DNA of 64,000 bases from Streptomyces sp. NBC_00457 (GCF_036014015.1 NZ_CP107905.1:9610001-9674000), one strand, 5' to 3'. Shown: positions 17,989-27,301, counted from the stretch's first letter. A program made the numbers and translations. Notes: generated by a model not told the origin, from the letters alone.

Positions 17989-18223
17989 CCGCGAGCCGGA
18001 GGGCGTACGACGCGCCTCGGGGCGGCGGGGAACACATCACCTCGGGTACGGCAGACGAACGCTGCTGTGAGGTGGTGTCAGGAAGCCGTTGCTCCGACCC
18101 GGGAAGGGGTGGGCTGTTCGGCGAACTGGAGAGAAGAACTGGCACCGGCGCCGATCACACGGCGAACACGAGTGCTGACGGCAGCCTACCACCCGGTGCG
18201 CTGCCGCGTCTGTGAGATGAGAC

Positions 18224-19051
18224 TCAGCGGGCGGCCAGCAGGCCGTACAGCAGCGGGATACGCGGCTCGGGCAGCCGCCACCAGCCGGACGGCGTACGCA
18301 CCATCCGCGGCCAGCGCTGCCAGGGCAGCTCGTCGCTCTCCCGTAGCCTCCGGACGGCCAGTCCCGCACCGGTCAACGCGTTGAGGACCTCGTCCATTCC
18401 GTGCATCCACTCATAGCTGTCCGTGGCGCCTTCGACGGCCGGACCGTCCGTGTAGGTGTGCGTCGCGTCCCGGTGCACGGGGCCGCCCCCGCCCAGATAG
18501 TCATGGCGCAGCAGCAGCTCGGGACCCTCGCCCGGAGCGGGCTTGGGCCCCAGGGAGTTGAGCAGCGGGTGGAACTCGACCACGTACAACAGGCCGCCGG
18601 GCCGCAGGAGTTGGGCGACGACATCCGCCCAGCGAGCCAGATCCGGCAGGTAGCACAGGGCGCCCTTGCCGGTGTAGACGACGTCGAACTGCCGCCCCTC
18701 CAGGGAGGATACGGCGTCGTACACGTTCGCCTGGACGTAGGTGACGTCGACGCCCGCCTTCTCCGCGATGCCGGTCGCCGCCGCCACCGATGCCTCCGAG
18801 AAGTCGAGGCCGACGGCTCGTGCGCCGCGCCGCGCGAAGGCGAGTGTCTCGGTGCCGAGGTGGCACTGGAGGTGGAGCACGTCGCGGCCCGACAGCTCGC
18901 CGAGGTCCTCCCACTCGAAGTCGGCGAACCAGCGGTCGGGATCGAGGTCCTGGTCGAGGCCGTAGAACCGGCTGGCGAGGTGGACGGGGGTACGGGCGTC
19001 CCAGTTGGCCTGGTTGGCCCGCATCAGCCGTGTGTACTCGTCGGTGGTCAT
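18224..19051 (-). CDS. class I SAM-dependent methyltransferase
   Basis: A 275-residue methyltransferase of unknown substrate. The glycine-rich SAM loop is DVLHLQCHLGTET, followed by the acidic end of strand two (VGLDFSEASV) and LLRPGGLLYVVEFHP, a typical post-motif region. ATG 19051 is preferred over TTG 19063. The N-terminal ANQANWDARTPVHLASRFY is characteristic of a widespread actinobacterial subfamily that is not functionally described to my knowledge. It is divergent from the DGPF/sigma operon across 118 bases. Confidence 0.85.
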   Translation of the reverse strand: MTTDEYTRLMRANQANWDARTPVHLASRFYGLDQDLDPDRWFADFEWEDLGELSGRDVLHLQCHLGTETLAFARRGARAVGLDFSEASVAAATGIAEKAGVDVTYVQANVYDAVSSLEGRQFDVVYTGKGALCYLPDLARWADVVAQLLRPGGLLYVVEFHPLLNSLGPKPAPGEGPELLLRHDYLGGGGPVHRDATHTYTDGPAVEGATDSYEWMHGMDEVLNALTGAGLAVRRLRESDELPWQRWPRMVRTPSGWWRLPEPRIPLLYGLLAAR

Positions 19052-19103
19052 GGGGCCATCCAACCGGTGCCCCGGCTTCTTCGCGTGAAAAACGACAGAC
19101 GTG

Positions 19104-19130
19104 TGTCGATTCGGCCGTGGCCCGTTCGTC
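19104..19130 (+). promoter_or_regulatory. ECF42-type sigma promoter of the DGPF-sigma operon
   Basis: TGTCGA (19104-19109), a 17-base spacer and CGTC (19127-19130). I recall ECF42 promoters being described with TGTCGA at -35 and CGA/TC at -10. The site lies 43 bases from -10 to the first start codon. A second copy with the same boxes and spacing is at 21478-21504, and both continue into the same 15 bases around the -10 box. Confidence 0.75.
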
Positions 19131-19169
19131 GGTGGGGTGTAGGAAGCTCATGAGCACCGGGAGGAACCC

Positions 19170-19913
19170 ATGAAATACATGTTGCTCGTCTGCGGCGACG
19201 ACACCGCCGACGCCTCCGGCATGGCCCCCGTAGAACCCTGGGTGGAGGACCTCGGTGACCGCGGCACCCGCCTCCACGGCCACCGCCTCGCCCTGCCCGC
19301 CGAGGCCGTCACCGTGCGGGTGCGTGGCGGCGAAGTGCTGCGCACCGACGGGCCGTTCGCGGAGACGAAGGAGTACGTCGCCGGATACGACATCCTCGAG
19401 TGCGACAGCCTGGAGGAGGCGATCGAGGCGGCGTCCAGGCACCCCGTGGCCACCATCGGCGCCATGGAGGTTCGTCCCTTCTGGCCGATGTCGGATGCGG
19501 AGGACGCGGAGACGTCGATCCGCCGGCTCGACGCGGAACTGACCGAAGCGGTCCGCGCACGGGACATCGCGCGGATGCTCGCCTGCTACGCCCCGGACGT
19601 CGAGGCGTTCCACCCCATGGCCGGTCTGGAGCAGCGGGGGATCGACGCCTTCCGCAAGGCCCAGGAGTGGTGGCTGTCGACGGTGACCGGGCCCGTGGAG
19701 CGCGAGGTGCTGGAGTTCCGGGTCCGCGTGGACGAGAGCGTCGCGTTCAGTCACGCGCTCGTGCGGATGCGGGCCACCCTGACCACGGGGGAGCCGCTGG
19801 ACAGCACCGTGCGGGTGACCACCGGCTACCGGCTCCCGGCCGACCGGTGGCTCATCGTCCACCAGCACACGTCGGCCCCGTTCGACGCCGGAATCGAGGA
19901 GGCCCGGTCATGA
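19170..19913 (+). CDS. DGPF (YCII-related) domain fused to a SnoaL-like domain
   Basis: A 247-residue two-domain protein. Residues 1-105 are a YCII/DGPF domain (MKYMLLVCGDD start, then RTDGPFAETKEYVAGYDI, which contains the name-giving motif). Residues about 115-245 are an NTF2/SnoaL-like domain (LTEAVRARDIARMLACYAPDVEAFHPM). DGPF proteins are the constant partners of ECF42 sigma factors; their biochemical role is not established. GGAGG precedes ATG 19170. The stop overlaps the next DGPF gene as ATGA. Expected to be under autogenous sigma control from the promoter at 19104. Confidence 0.88.
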   Translation: MKYMLLVCGDDTADASGMAPVEPWVEDLGDRGTRLHGHRLALPAEAVTVRVRGGEVLRTDGPFAETKEYVAGYDILECDSLEEAIEAASRHPVATIGAMEVRPFWPMSDAEDAETSIRRLDAELTEAVRARDIARMLACYAPDVEAFHPMAGLEQRGIDAFRKAQEWWLSTVTGPVEREVLEFRVRVDESVAFSHALVRMRATLTTGEPLDSTVRVTTGYRLPADRWLIVHQHTSAPFDAGIEEARS

Positions 19914-20251
19914 AGTACGTGCTCTTCATCTGCACCCCTGTCGGCGGCGAGGAACTCAGCCCCGAGGAGATCGCCGACGACTCCCGCTTCACCGAGTACA
20001 TCGACCTGGTGCGCAGCCGCGACGTCGTGAAGGGCGGCGCCCGTCTGCGCCCCTCTTCCGACGCGACGACCGTCCGCGTGCAGGGCGACGAAGTCCTGCT
20101 CACCGACGGGCCGTTCGTGGAGTCCAAGGAGTACGTCGCCGGCTTCGACATCATCGAGGTCGCCGATCTCGACGAGGCCATCGCGCTCGCCTCCCGGCAT
20201 CCCGCGGCACTGGGCGGCGGCTCGGTCGAGGTACGGCCGGTCTGGGAGTGA
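19910..20251 (+). CDS. DGPF (YCII-related) domain protein
   Basis: A 113-residue single-domain partner of the preceding protein: MKYVLFICTPVGGEE, LTDGPFVESKEYVAGFDI and a C-terminal GSVEVRPVW. It overlaps the upstream gene by ATGA and the sigma gene by GTGA, so all three should be translated together. The role is unknown; ferredoxin-like dimers of this family have a possible small-molecule site. Confidence 0.9.
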   Translation: MKYVLFICTPVGGEELSPEEIADDSRFTEYIDLVRSRDVVKGGARLRPSSDATTVRVQGDEVLLTDGPFVESKEYVAGFDIIEVADLDEAIALASRHPAALGGGSVEVRPVWE

Positions 20252-21492
20252 ACTCCACGGACGGCGTCGAGGAGGCGGTCGCCGCCGCCTTCCGCGAGGA
20301 ATGGGGTCAGGTCGTCGCCACCCTCATCCGGGTGACCGGCGACTGGGACCTCGCCGAGGAGTGCGCGCAGGACGCCTTCGCCCAGGCCCTGGACCGGTGG
20401 CGGCGCGACGGAGTGCCGCGCCGCCCCGGCGCCTGGCTGACGACGACCGCGCGCAACCGGGCCCTGGACGTCCTGCGCCGGGAGGCGGTGGGGGCGGCGA
20501 AGCTGCGGGAGGCGGCCGTGCTGACACGCGACGGACACGACGAGTACGACGAGAGCGGCGTCGAGGACGACCGGCTCCGGCTGATCTTCACCTGCTGCCA
20601 CCCCGCCCTCCCCATCGAGGCCCGGGTCGCCCTGACCCTGCGCACCCTCGCCGGGCTGACCACGCCCGAGATCGCCCGCGCCTTCCTCGTCCCCGAGGTG
20701 ACGATGGCGCAGCGCCTGGTGCGCGCCAAACGGAAGATCCGCAACGCCGGCATCCCCTACCGCGTACCGCCCGAGCACCTCCTCCCAGAACGCACCACGG
20801 GCGTGCTCGGCGTGCTCTACCTGCTCTTCAACGAGGGGTACGCCGCCTCGTCCGGCGCAGACCTGATGCGCACGAACCTCACCGCCGAGGCCCTCCGCCT
20901 CACCCGTCTGCTCGCCCGGCTCATGCCCGACGAGCCCGAGGTGCTCGGCCTGCTGGCGCTGCTGCTCCTGCATGACGCCCGCCGGGCGACCCGCGTGAAC
21001 ACGGTGGGCGAACTGGTGACGCTGGAGGACCAGGACCGCACAGAGTGGGACCGCGCCGAGATCGACGAGGGCACTGGCCTGCTGGAGACCGCCCTGCGCC
21101 GGGGCAGCCCCGGGCCCTACCAGATCCAGGCCGCCATCGCCGCCTGTCACACCACCGCGGCCACGGCCGAGGAGACCGACTGGGCCGACATCGCCGCGCT
21201 GTACGGCGAGCTGACCCGGTTCGTGCCCTCCGCCGTCGTCCGGCTCAACCGCGCGGTCGCCGTCGGTATGGCGCAGGCCCCGGATGCCGGCCTGGCGCTG
21301 GTGGCCGAGCTGGAGACCGAGGGCGAGCTGTCCGGGTACCACCTGCTGCCGGCCACCCGTGCGGATCTGCTGCGCCGCAGCGGTCGTACGGCCGAGGCGG
21401 CAGCGGCGTACGAACAGGCGCTGGAACTGGTCGTGAACGACGCCGAGCGGCGGTTCCTCGAAAAGCGGCTCGCGGAGTGTCGATCCGCGTAG
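20248..21492 (+). CDS. ECF-type RNA polymerase sigma factor, ECF42 group, with TPR-like C-terminal extension
   Basis: A 414-residue sigma factor. Region 2 covers about residues 8-80 (DWDLAEECAQDAFAQALDRW) and region 4 about 120-175 (LAGLTTPEIARAFLVPEVTMAQRLVRAKRKI). A long extension follows, with the group marker YLLFNEGY and a late ADLLRRSGR close to the conserved motif of this group. No membrane anti-sigma gene is nearby; ECF42 proteins are thought to be controlled by their own C-terminal extension. GTG 20248 overlaps the DGPF gene. The stop codon lies between the -35 and -10 boxes of the second ECF42-type promoter. Confidence 0.92.
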   Translation: MNSTDGVEEAVAAAFREEWGQVVATLIRVTGDWDLAEECAQDAFAQALDRWRRDGVPRRPGAWLTTTARNRALDVLRREAVGAAKLREAAVLTRDGHDEYDESGVEDDRLRLIFTCCHPALPIEARVALTLRTLAGLTTPEIARAFLVPEVTMAQRLVRAKRKIRNAGIPYRVPPEHLLPERTTGVLGVLYLLFNEGYAASSGADLMRTNLTAEALRLTRLLARLMPDEPEVLGLLALLLLHDARRATRVNTVGELVTLEDQDRTEWDRAEIDEGTGLLETALRRGSPGPYQIQAAIAACHTTAATAEETDWADIAALYGELTRFVPSAVVRLNRAVAVGMAQAPDAGLALVAELETEGELSGYHLLPATRADLLRRSGRTAEAAAAYEQALELVVNDAERRFLEKRLAECRSA

Positions 21493-21504
21493 GGGCGGTT
21501 CGTC
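21478..21504 (+). promoter_or_regulatory. second ECF42-type promoter, ahead of a 38-codon gene
   Basis: TGTCGA (21478-21483), 17 bases, CGTC (21501-21504). It shares box sequences and spacer length with the operon promoter, and TTCGTCGGTGGGGTG is identical in both. It begins within the last codons of the sigma gene and fires toward the small gene at 21543, with the -10 box 42 bases from the start codon. Confidence 0.7.
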
Positions 21505-21542
21505 GGTGGGGTGACAGACCCCCACCGACACCGGAGGTTCCG

Positions 21543-21659
21543 ATGAAAGCCCTCGTACGCAAGCTTCTGACACAGCTGCGGCAGCCGGTCACCCCACGCG
21601 ACGACATGCCCCCGGGCACCCCGGACGTCTGGCTCGCCGGACTTCGCCTGGGAGGCTGA
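21543..21659 (+). CDS. small 38-residue protein under the ECF42-type promoter
   Basis: ATG 21543 follows GGAGG (21533-21537) at normal spacing. The product is short and basic at the N-terminus (MKALVRKLLTQLRQ), then Pro-rich (PVTPRDDMPPGTPDV), ending WLAGLRLGG. There is no membrane helix; the first 14 residues could form an amphipathic helix. I recognise no family. The case for a real gene rests on the ribosome-binding site plus the promoter copy upstream, whose distance to the start matches that of the operon promoter. It could be a regulator or target of the sigma system. Confidence 0.6.
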   Translation: MKALVRKLLTQLRQPVTPRDDMPPGTPDVWLAGLRLGG

Positions 21660-21781
21660 CGCCGGTCGTCTGCCGGCCGAGAGACCCCGCGCTCAGCATC
21701 TCTGAATCCCCGCAGCGACGGGAGGGCCGTCCAGGGGGACACTGTGAGTGGATGTCGGCGCTGGCAAGGGGGTGTCGACCG

Positions 21782-22363
21782 ATGGTGAGGACACGGCGTC
21801 CGACGGTGCGGATGTGGCGGTGGCGGCGCAATCCGCTCCGGCGGCGCATCGATGTGGTCGAGGCCTGGCTCGTGCTCGGCGCGTGGATCCTGGCGGTCGT
21901 CTGCGCGGTGCCGGCGGGGCTGATGACCCAGTCCGCCGTGCGGGAGGACCTGGACCGGCAGCGGGTGGAGCGGCAGCAGGTCACGGCCGTCCTCGTCGCG
22001 GACGCGGGGGAGAGGCCGACCGTGACCGAGACCGACGGTGATCTGGTGTGGGCCGACGCCCGCTGGACCGCGCCGGACGGTCAGAGCCGCACGGGCCTGA
22101 CCAAGGTACGGCCCGACACCCCCGCCGGGTCCCGGGTCACCGTCTGGACCGACCAGGCCGGAGCCCTGGCGGCCGAACCCGTGTCGCCCGGTGAGGCCAG
22201 GCTCCAGTCGGTCCTGGCGGGCGTCCTGGCCGGAGCGGTCGCGGGCGCGGTCGTGATCGGCGGTTCCTATGGAGTTCGGGCGATGCTCGACCGGCGGAGG
22301 ATGGCGCAATGGGATGCAGAGTGGGAGCGCGTCGACACCCGGCGGGGCGGCAGGACGGGCTGA
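21782..22363 (+). CDS. Rv1733c-like transmembrane protein
   Basis: A 193-residue protein with an Arg-rich N-terminus ending RRNPLRRRIDVVEAW, one helix right after it, a roughly 110-residue external domain, a second helix near residue 150 and a charged tail. This layout matches the Rv1733c-like membrane family of actinobacteria; function unknown. ATG 21782 has AAGGGGG upstream; an in-frame ATG at 21752 is possible. A paralogue lies at 30477-31061. Confidence 0.75.
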   Translation: MVRTRRPTVRMWRWRRNPLRRRIDVVEAWLVLGAWILAVVCAVPAGLMTQSAVREDLDRQRVERQQVTAVLVADAGERPTVTETDGDLVWADARWTAPDGQSRTGLTKVRPDTPAGSRVTVWTDQAGALAAEPVSPGEARLQSVLAGVLAGAVAGAVVIGGSYGVRAMLDRRRMAQWDAEWERVDTRRGGRTG

Positions 22364-22440
22364 GGCGGGTCGGCTGGGCACGACCGTGTGGTCGGGGGCG
22401 TCGCGCACTCGTGTGCCCGGTGGCCGCCGTCCCGTTCCCC

Positions 22441-22446
22441 TAGGCT
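22441..22446 (+). promoter_or_regulatory. -10 box for a probably leaderless methyltransferase mRNA
   Basis: TAGGCT ends seven bases before the ATG at 22454, so transcription should begin at or next to the start codon. No ribosome-binding site is present. The -35 region is not clear. Confidence 0.5.
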
Positions 22447-22453
22447 GACGCGA

Positions 22454-23197
22454 ATGTTCAGCCCCGAAGGCCCCAGTCTCCGCGAACTCGCCGTCCAGGC
22501 GCTGTCGTCCGTCGAGCGCGGATACGACCTGCTCGCCCCGAAATTCGATCACACCCCCTTCCGGACCCCGGATTCGGTGCTTGACGCGGTCGCGGTTGCG
22601 CTGGACCGGATCGGTCCGTTCGACGCCGGGCTCGACCTGTGCTGCGGTACCGGAGCGGGCGTCGGCGTGCTGGCGCGGGTGTGCCGGGAGAGCGTCACCG
22701 GGGTCGACTTCAGCGCCGGGATGCTCGCCGTGGCGCGGGAGCGGACGGGGGCGGAGGGGCCGCGGGCGGAGGGGCCGCGGGTCGACTGGGTCCGGGCGGA
22801 CGCTCGCGCCCTGCCCTTCGCCCCCGCCTTCGATCTTGTCGTGAGCTTCGGGGCGTTCGGGCACTTCCTCCCCAGTGAGGTGCCCGGACTGTTCGCTCAG
22901 GTCCACTCCGTGCTGCGGCCGGGCGGCCGCTTCGTCTTCCCGGTGGTCGCGCCGCCGCGTCCCACGTCCCCCGCCTACTGGATGCTGCTGGGTTTCGACG
23001 CGGCTATGCGGGTGCGCAACGCCGTATGGCGGCCGCCGTTCGTCATGTACTACCGCGCCTTCCGGCTCGGGGACGTACGGCGGGAGCTGGAGGATGCCGG
23101 ATTCGACGTCGATCTGCACGCGCTGCCCGAGTTCGGGCAGCGGTCGGACGGCAGCCCGCGCGTGCGGATGGTCGTGGCCCACCGCCGGGCGATCTGA
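22454..23197 (+). CDS. class I SAM-dependent methyltransferase
   Basis: A 247-residue protein with the SAM loop [16 protein letters not shown], the acidic site [10 protein letters not shown], and [17 protein letters not shown] after motif III. The substrate is unknown. The start is ATG 22454, where the mRNA is probably leaderless. Residues around 100-109 repeat AEGPR twice, encoded by an exact 15-bp tandem duplication between the SAM strands. A short hairpin separates it from the convergent STAND gene. Confidence 0.85.
   Translation: MFSPEGPSLRELAVQALSSVERGYDLLAPKFDHTPFRTPDSVLDAVAVALDRIGPFDAGLDLCCGTGAGVGVLARVCRESVTGVDFSAGMLAVARERTGAEGPRAEGPRVDWVRADARALPFAPAFDLVVSFGAFGHFLPSEVPGLFAQVHSVLRPGGRFVFPVVAPPRPTSPAYWMLLGFDAAMRVRNAVWRPPFVMYYRAFRLGDVRRELEDAGFDVDLHALPEFGQRSDGSPRVRMVVAHRRAI
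22750..22779 (+). repeat. 15-bp tandem duplication inside the methyltransferase gene
   Basis: GGCGGAGGGGCCGCG occurs twice head to tail (22750-22764, 22765-22779) and keeps the frame, adding one AEGPR unit in a loop. Confidence 0.85.
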
Positions 23198-23201
23198 GTC
23201 G

Positions 23202-23216
23202 GTTGGGTTTTCCAAC
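23202..23216. terminator. small hairpin between convergent genes
   Basis: GTTGG, GTTTT loop, CCAAC, with outer GAG/CTC pairs. It sits five bases after the methyltransferase stop and could serve both convergent genes. Confidence 0.45.
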
Positions 23217-23246
23217 TCGTCCACGATCTCCCGCCCCCGCCGCGCG

Positions 23247-25322
23247 TCACCGCTCCGGCCCCTCGCTCGCGCCCCCCAGCGCCAGCCTCAGCGCGGCGCC
23301 CGGCTCCAGCTCCTGGCCCGCGCGCACCGCGTCGGTGAAGCGGGCGTCGCCGAGGGTCGCGCGCAGGCGGCGCTCGTACTCGCGGTGGAAGACGGTGGTG
23401 TCGGGGCTGCCCAGCTGCGGCAGACCGGCGGTGTGCCAGAGGCGTCTGCTGATGCCGAGAAGGCGGGCGGCGAGTTCGTCCTCGCCGCGGGCGGCCTGAG
23501 CGGCGACCAGGAGGTCGGCCACCGCGGCCGCGCCGAGCCGGTCGTGCACGCGCCACTTGGCGGCCAGTGCCTCGCGGGCGGAGCCCACCGCCTCGTCCGC
23601 ATGGCCGAGACCGATTCCGGCCAGCGAGACGAAGAAGTCGCCCCAGGCCCGCATCCACAGTTCGCCCCGCTTGGCGCAGTCCTGGCGCAGCCGCTCGCCG
23701 ACTGTCGCGCACCGCTCGAACGCGGCCTGTCCGGCAAGTAGATACGCCTGCAGGGCCAGCGTCAGCAGCTGGAAGAACTCGGCGCCGCCGTCACCCGCGG
23801 GCGCCCGCCCGGCGCTCCCGTACAGCACCGCGGAGCGTGCCGACTCGCCCCGCACGGCCAGGCTCGCGCCGGTCAACGGCAGGGCGGGCACGGGCAGTCG
23901 GCGTTCCTCCGCGAGCCACACATAGGCGGCGCTCACCGACTCTGCGGCCTCCAGATCGTCCGGGACGACGGTGACCAGCCGGTGCGCCCAGATCGCGAGG
24001 GTGTGCTCGGGTCCGCCGTCGCCGGGGGTGCGGCTCAGCGCCCGCTCCAGGTAGGCGCGTCCCTCCTCGGTGAAACCGCAGGCGAACCAGAAGTACCAGA
24101 GGGTGCCTGCCAGTTCGAGCGCCGTCTCGGGTTCGGGTGCGGCCAGACACTCCTCCATCGCCAGCCGCACGTTCCCGTGCTCGGTGCTCAGCCGCTCCGC
24201 CCACATCCGCTGACCGGGGCCGAGCCACTCCGCCTCGCCCTGGCGGGCGATCCAGCGGTAGTAGTCCCGGTGGCGCCGCCGAAGCGCCTCCTCCTCACCG
24301 AGTTCCGCGAGCCACTCGGCGCCGAACGAACGGACCGTGTCCAGCATGCGGTAGCGCACCGCCGCCCCGTCGCCCTCCCGGGTCAGGATGGACTTCTCGG
24401 TGAGCGAGGCCAGCAGTGCGAGGATCTCCTCGGCGTCCAGCGGGCCGCCGTGGCACACGAATTCGGCGGCCTCGACGTCCCAGCCGCCCGCGAACACCGA
24501 CAGCCGTGCCCACAGCAGCCGTTCCAGCGGCGTGCACAGCTCGTGGCTCCAGCCGATGGCCGTGCGCAGTGTCTGGTGCCGGGCCAGGCGCGGCCGCGCG
24601 GGGGAGACGAGCAGGTCGAAGCGGGAGTCGAGACCCTCCAGGAGCCGGTCGAGCGGGAATCCGCGCAGGCGTACGGCGGCGATCTCCAGGGCCAGCGGAA
24701 TCCCGTCCAGGCGGGCACAGATCGCGGCCACGTGCGGCCGGTTGGCCTCGGTGAGCACGAATGAGGACACGGCGGCCGCCGCGCGAGCCGTGAACAGCGC
24801 CACCGCGTCGTCGTGTTCGCCCAGCGGCAGCGGAGCCACCGTGAGCAGTCGCTCTCCCGGCACGCCCAGCGGCTGCCGGCTGGTGGCCAGCACCCGCAAT
24901 CGCGCTACGCGTGCGAGGAGTTCCTGTACGACACGCGCGCACTCGTCCAGTACGTGCTCGCAGGTGTCCAGAACGAGCAGCAGCGGTGCCCCCGCGAGAT
25001 GCTCGCAGACCGTTTCCAGCAGTGGCCGCAGTGTCTGTTCGGTCGACCGGGTCGCCTGCGCCACGGCGTTCACCAGCAGATCCGGATCCCGGAGTTCCGA
25101 CAGCTCCACCAGCCACGCCCCGCCCGCAAATCCGGCGCGCGCGGCATGCGCGGCACGCAGGGCGAGCCGGGACTTGCCGACCCCTCCGGGCCCAGTGAGC
25201 GTCACCAGCCGCTCGGTCCCCAACAGCCCCGCGATGTCGGCGAGTTCGGCCTCGCGGCCGACGAACGCGTTCGGCTCGGCGGGCAGGTTGCCGGTCCTGC
25301 CGCCCTGCACAGAGGCCGCCAT
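23247..25322 (-). CDS. STAND-type NTPase regulator without a DNA-binding domain
   Basis: A 691-residue AfsR/LuxR-like ATPase. The NB-ARC-type domain spans about residues 15-330, with Walker [10 protein letters not shown] and Walker [17 protein letters not shown], then the winged-helix segment [22 protein letters not shown]. The C-terminal 350 residues are TPR-like helices. Relatives usually carry a DNA-binding domain at one end (SARP at the N-terminus or a LuxR helix-turn-helix at the C-terminus); this protein begins at the NTPase and ends ALRLALGG without either. It may act through a partner. It is divergent from the MEDS-STAS gene across 105 bases. Confidence 0.85.
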   Translation of the reverse strand: MAASVQGGRTGNLPAEPNAFVGREAELADIAGLLGTERLVTLTGPGGVGKSRLALRAAHAARAGFAGGAWLVELSELRDPDLLVNAVAQATRSTEQTLRPLLETVCEHLAGAPLLLVLDTCEHVLDECARVVQELLARVARLRVLATSRQPLGVPGERLLTVAPLPLGEHDDAVALFTARAAAAVSSFVLTEANRPHVAAICARLDGIPLALEIAAVRLRGFPLDRLLEGLDSRFDLLVSPARPRLARHQTLRTAIGWSHELCTPLERLLWARLSVFAGGWDVEAAEFVCHGGPLDAEEILALLASLTEKSILTREGDGAAVRYRMLDTVRSFGAEWLAELGEEEALRRRHRDYYRWIARQGEAEWLGPGQRMWAERLSTEHGNVRLAMEECLAAPEPETALELAGTLWYFWFACGFTEEGRAYLERALSRTPGDGGPEHTLAIWAHRLVTVVPDDLEAAESVSAAYVWLAEERRLPVPALPLTGASLAVRGESARSAVLYGSAGRAPAGDGGAEFFQLLTLALQAYLLAGQAAFERCATVGERLRQDCAKRGELWMRAWGDFFVSLAGIGLGHADEAVGSAREALAAKWRVHDRLGAAAVADLLVAAQAARGEDELAARLLGISRRLWHTAGLPQLGSPDTTVFHREYERRLRATLGDARFTDAVRAGQELEPGAALRLALGGASEGPER

Positions 25323-25427
25323 CGTCCTCCCTCACCGGAACCGATGGCGGTCACCTTAACCCCTCACGGGACGGCCGCTTCCGGCGTAGCGTGGAAGCTG
25401 TCCCGGCCCACCCAGGGGAGGTGCGGG

Positions 25428-26321
25428 ATGACCGTCGTGCCCGCTCTGACAACCGTGGGACAGATGCGCCACGGCGACCATCTGCTTCTCGGCTACGACA
25501 CGGACGAGGAACGAGAGACCGTTCTCGCCGCGTTCCTGCTCGACGGCCTGGCCAGCGGCCACCGCGGGCTCCTGCTGCCGCCCGCGGACATCCCGGCCGG
25601 CGTCGCCCTGTCCTTCCTGGAGATGCACGGCTGCCGGGTCGACGAGGAGGTCGCGGCCGGCCGGCTCTGTGTCGACGGGCATCTCGCCGGGCCGGAGGGC
25701 CTGTGGGACCTCGACGAGGTGATCCGCCGCGAGGCACGCCGCGCCGTCGGCGACGGCTTCCTCGCCCTGCGTGTGGGCACCGAGATCCTGCGCGCCCAGG
25801 CCGGCCAGGGGCTCAAGACGCTGCACGACAGCGAGTTGCTGCTGGACCCCGTGTTCGCCTCGCTGCCCGTGCTCGGCATCTGCCAGTACGACCGCCGGGT
25901 CTTCGACGAGGCCGAACTCGCCCCGATCGCCGGACTGCACCACGGCCGGGTCGGCGCCGACGAGGTATGGCGCGACGACCTCCTGTCCATCACCCGCACC
26001 TTCGTCCCCCCTGGCCTCGCTCTCGCCGGTGAGATCGACGACTCGAACGTCACCGCCGTCGCCCGAGCCCTGCAGGCCGAACGGGCCCGCGCCCTGGCCC
26101 GCACCGCGCACGGCGTCCGCGCCCGGCTCGACCTCGGCGGCGTGCACTTCATCGACGTGGGTGCCCTGCGCCTGCTGGTGTTCTGCGCCCTCGACCTGTC
26201 CGCGGCCGGCGGCACCCTCGAACTGTCCGGCGTCGCCCCGCACATCCGCCGGGTGATGCGGGTGGCCGGCTGGGACCGCGTCCCCGGCCTGCGCATCGAA
26301 CCCCAAGGAGAGCCGCCATGA
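25428..26321 (+). CDS. MEDS sensory domain fused to a STAS (anti-anti-sigma-like) domain
   Basis: A 297-residue protein. Residues about 12-185 are a MEDS domain ([27 protein letters not shown]), a proposed small-molecule sensor also found in DcmR. Residues about 200-297 are STAS-like ([11 protein letters not shown], then [19 protein letters not shown]). In classical anti-anti-sigma factors the loop after FID carries the phosphorylated Ser (DSSG); here it reads DVGA. GGGAGG precedes ATG 25428. The stop overlaps the next gene as ATGA, pairing it with a MEDS-kinase protein. Confidence 0.85.
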   Translation: MTVVPALTTVGQMRHGDHLLLGYDTDEERETVLAAFLLDGLASGHRGLLLPPADIPAGVALSFLEMHGCRVDEEVAAGRLCVDGHLAGPEGLWDLDEVIRREARRAVGDGFLALRVGTEILRAQAGQGLKTLHDSELLLDPVFASLPVLGICQYDRRVFDEAELAPIAGLHHGRVGADEVWRDDLLSITRTFVPPGLALAGEIDDSNVTAVARALQAERARALARTAHGVRARLDLGGVHFIDVGALRLLVFCALDLSAAGGTLELSGVAPHIRRVMRVAGWDRVPGLRIEPQGEPP

Positions 26322-27301
26322 CCCGCACGGGCTTCGTGCACCAGGCGCTGTGCTACGGCTCCGACCAGGAATTCCTCACGGGTACGGCCGACTTCCTCCG
26401 CGACGGCCTCGACGCCGGAGACGTCGTCCTGGCTGTACTGAGCGGGCATCACATCGCCCTGCTGACCGAGGAACTCGGCAGCAAGGCCAGGGACGTCGAG
26501 TTCGCCGACTCCCGCGACTGGTACGACTACCCCTCCCGCACCCTGGGCCGCTACCACGCCTACTGCCGCCGGCAGGACAAGGGCCGCCGCGTCCGTGTCG
26601 TCGGCGAACCCGTCTGGACGGGCCGCACCGAGTTCGAGACGCAGGAATGGATGCGCTACGAGTCCCTCGTGAACGTCGCCTTCGCCGCCTCCGACCACTG
26701 GCTCCTGTGCCCGTACGACACCCGCACCCTCACGGCGAACGTCCTGGCCACGGCACGACGGACCCATCCCGAACTCGCCCTGGGCGCCCGCTCGTCCGAG
26801 CCCAGCGGCGACTACGCGGACCCGGCGGACTTCTCCGCGCAGGTCACCGCAGAGCGCCGCCCGGACCCGTTGCCCGCCGGACCGGACGACATCCGCTTCT
26901 GCCGCGGCCGTTCGGCGGCCGTCCGCCGTGCCCTCGCCGGGTACGCCCGCCGCCACGGCATGTCCGCGCAACGGACGTACGACATGGTGGCGGCGGTGCA
27001 CGAGGCCGTGGTCAACGCGGTGCGCTACGGCGGTGGGCAGGGCGTGGTCCGGCTGCGCAGCGACCCCGAGCACCTCGTCTGTGAGATCCGCGACGCCGGC
27101 GCCCACGCGTCGGTGCCCCGCCCCGGGTTCCCCGGCCACCTGCCGCCCGACGCGCGCGCCGCAGGGGGCCACGGTCTGTGGCTGGTACGGCAGTTGAGCG
27201 ACCTGGTCGCCGAGGACCTGGACCCGGCGGGCTCCGTGCTCCGGCTCTACTTCCGGCGTTCCGGTGCTGTTCAGCCCGCCGCGGGCAGCGTGAACTCGTA
27301 G
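26318..27301 (+). CDS. MEDS sensory domain fused to an RsbW-like ATPase (anti-sigma kinase)
   Basis: A 327-residue protein. The N-terminal MEDS domain (about 8-165; [24 protein letters not shown]) is followed by a GHKL ATPase domain. The N-box is [12 protein letters not shown], the G1-like box IRDAG and the G2 box [13 protein letters not shown], all apparently intact. Such proteins act as anti-sigma factors or kinases in partner-switching systems. Coupled by ATGA to the MEDS-STAS gene, so the two likely form a switch that reads the same ligand. It overlaps the convergent GntR gene by 31 bases. The target sigma factor is not in the immediate vicinity. Confidence 0.87.
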   Translation: MTRTGFVHQALCYGSDQEFLTGTADFLRDGLDAGDVVLAVLSGHHIALLTEELGSKARDVEFADSRDWYDYPSRTLGRYHAYCRRQDKGRRVRVVGEPVWTGRTEFETQEWMRYESLVNVAFAASDHWLLCPYDTRTLTANVLATARRTHPELALGARSSEPSGDYADPADFSAQVTAERRPDPLPAGPDDIRFCRGRSAAVRRALAGYARRHGMSAQRTYDMVAAVHEAVVNAVRYGGGQGVVRLRSDPEHLVCEIRDAGAHASVPRPGFPGHLPPDARAAGGHGLWLVRQLSDLVAEDLDPAGSVLRLYFRRSGAVQPAAGSVNS

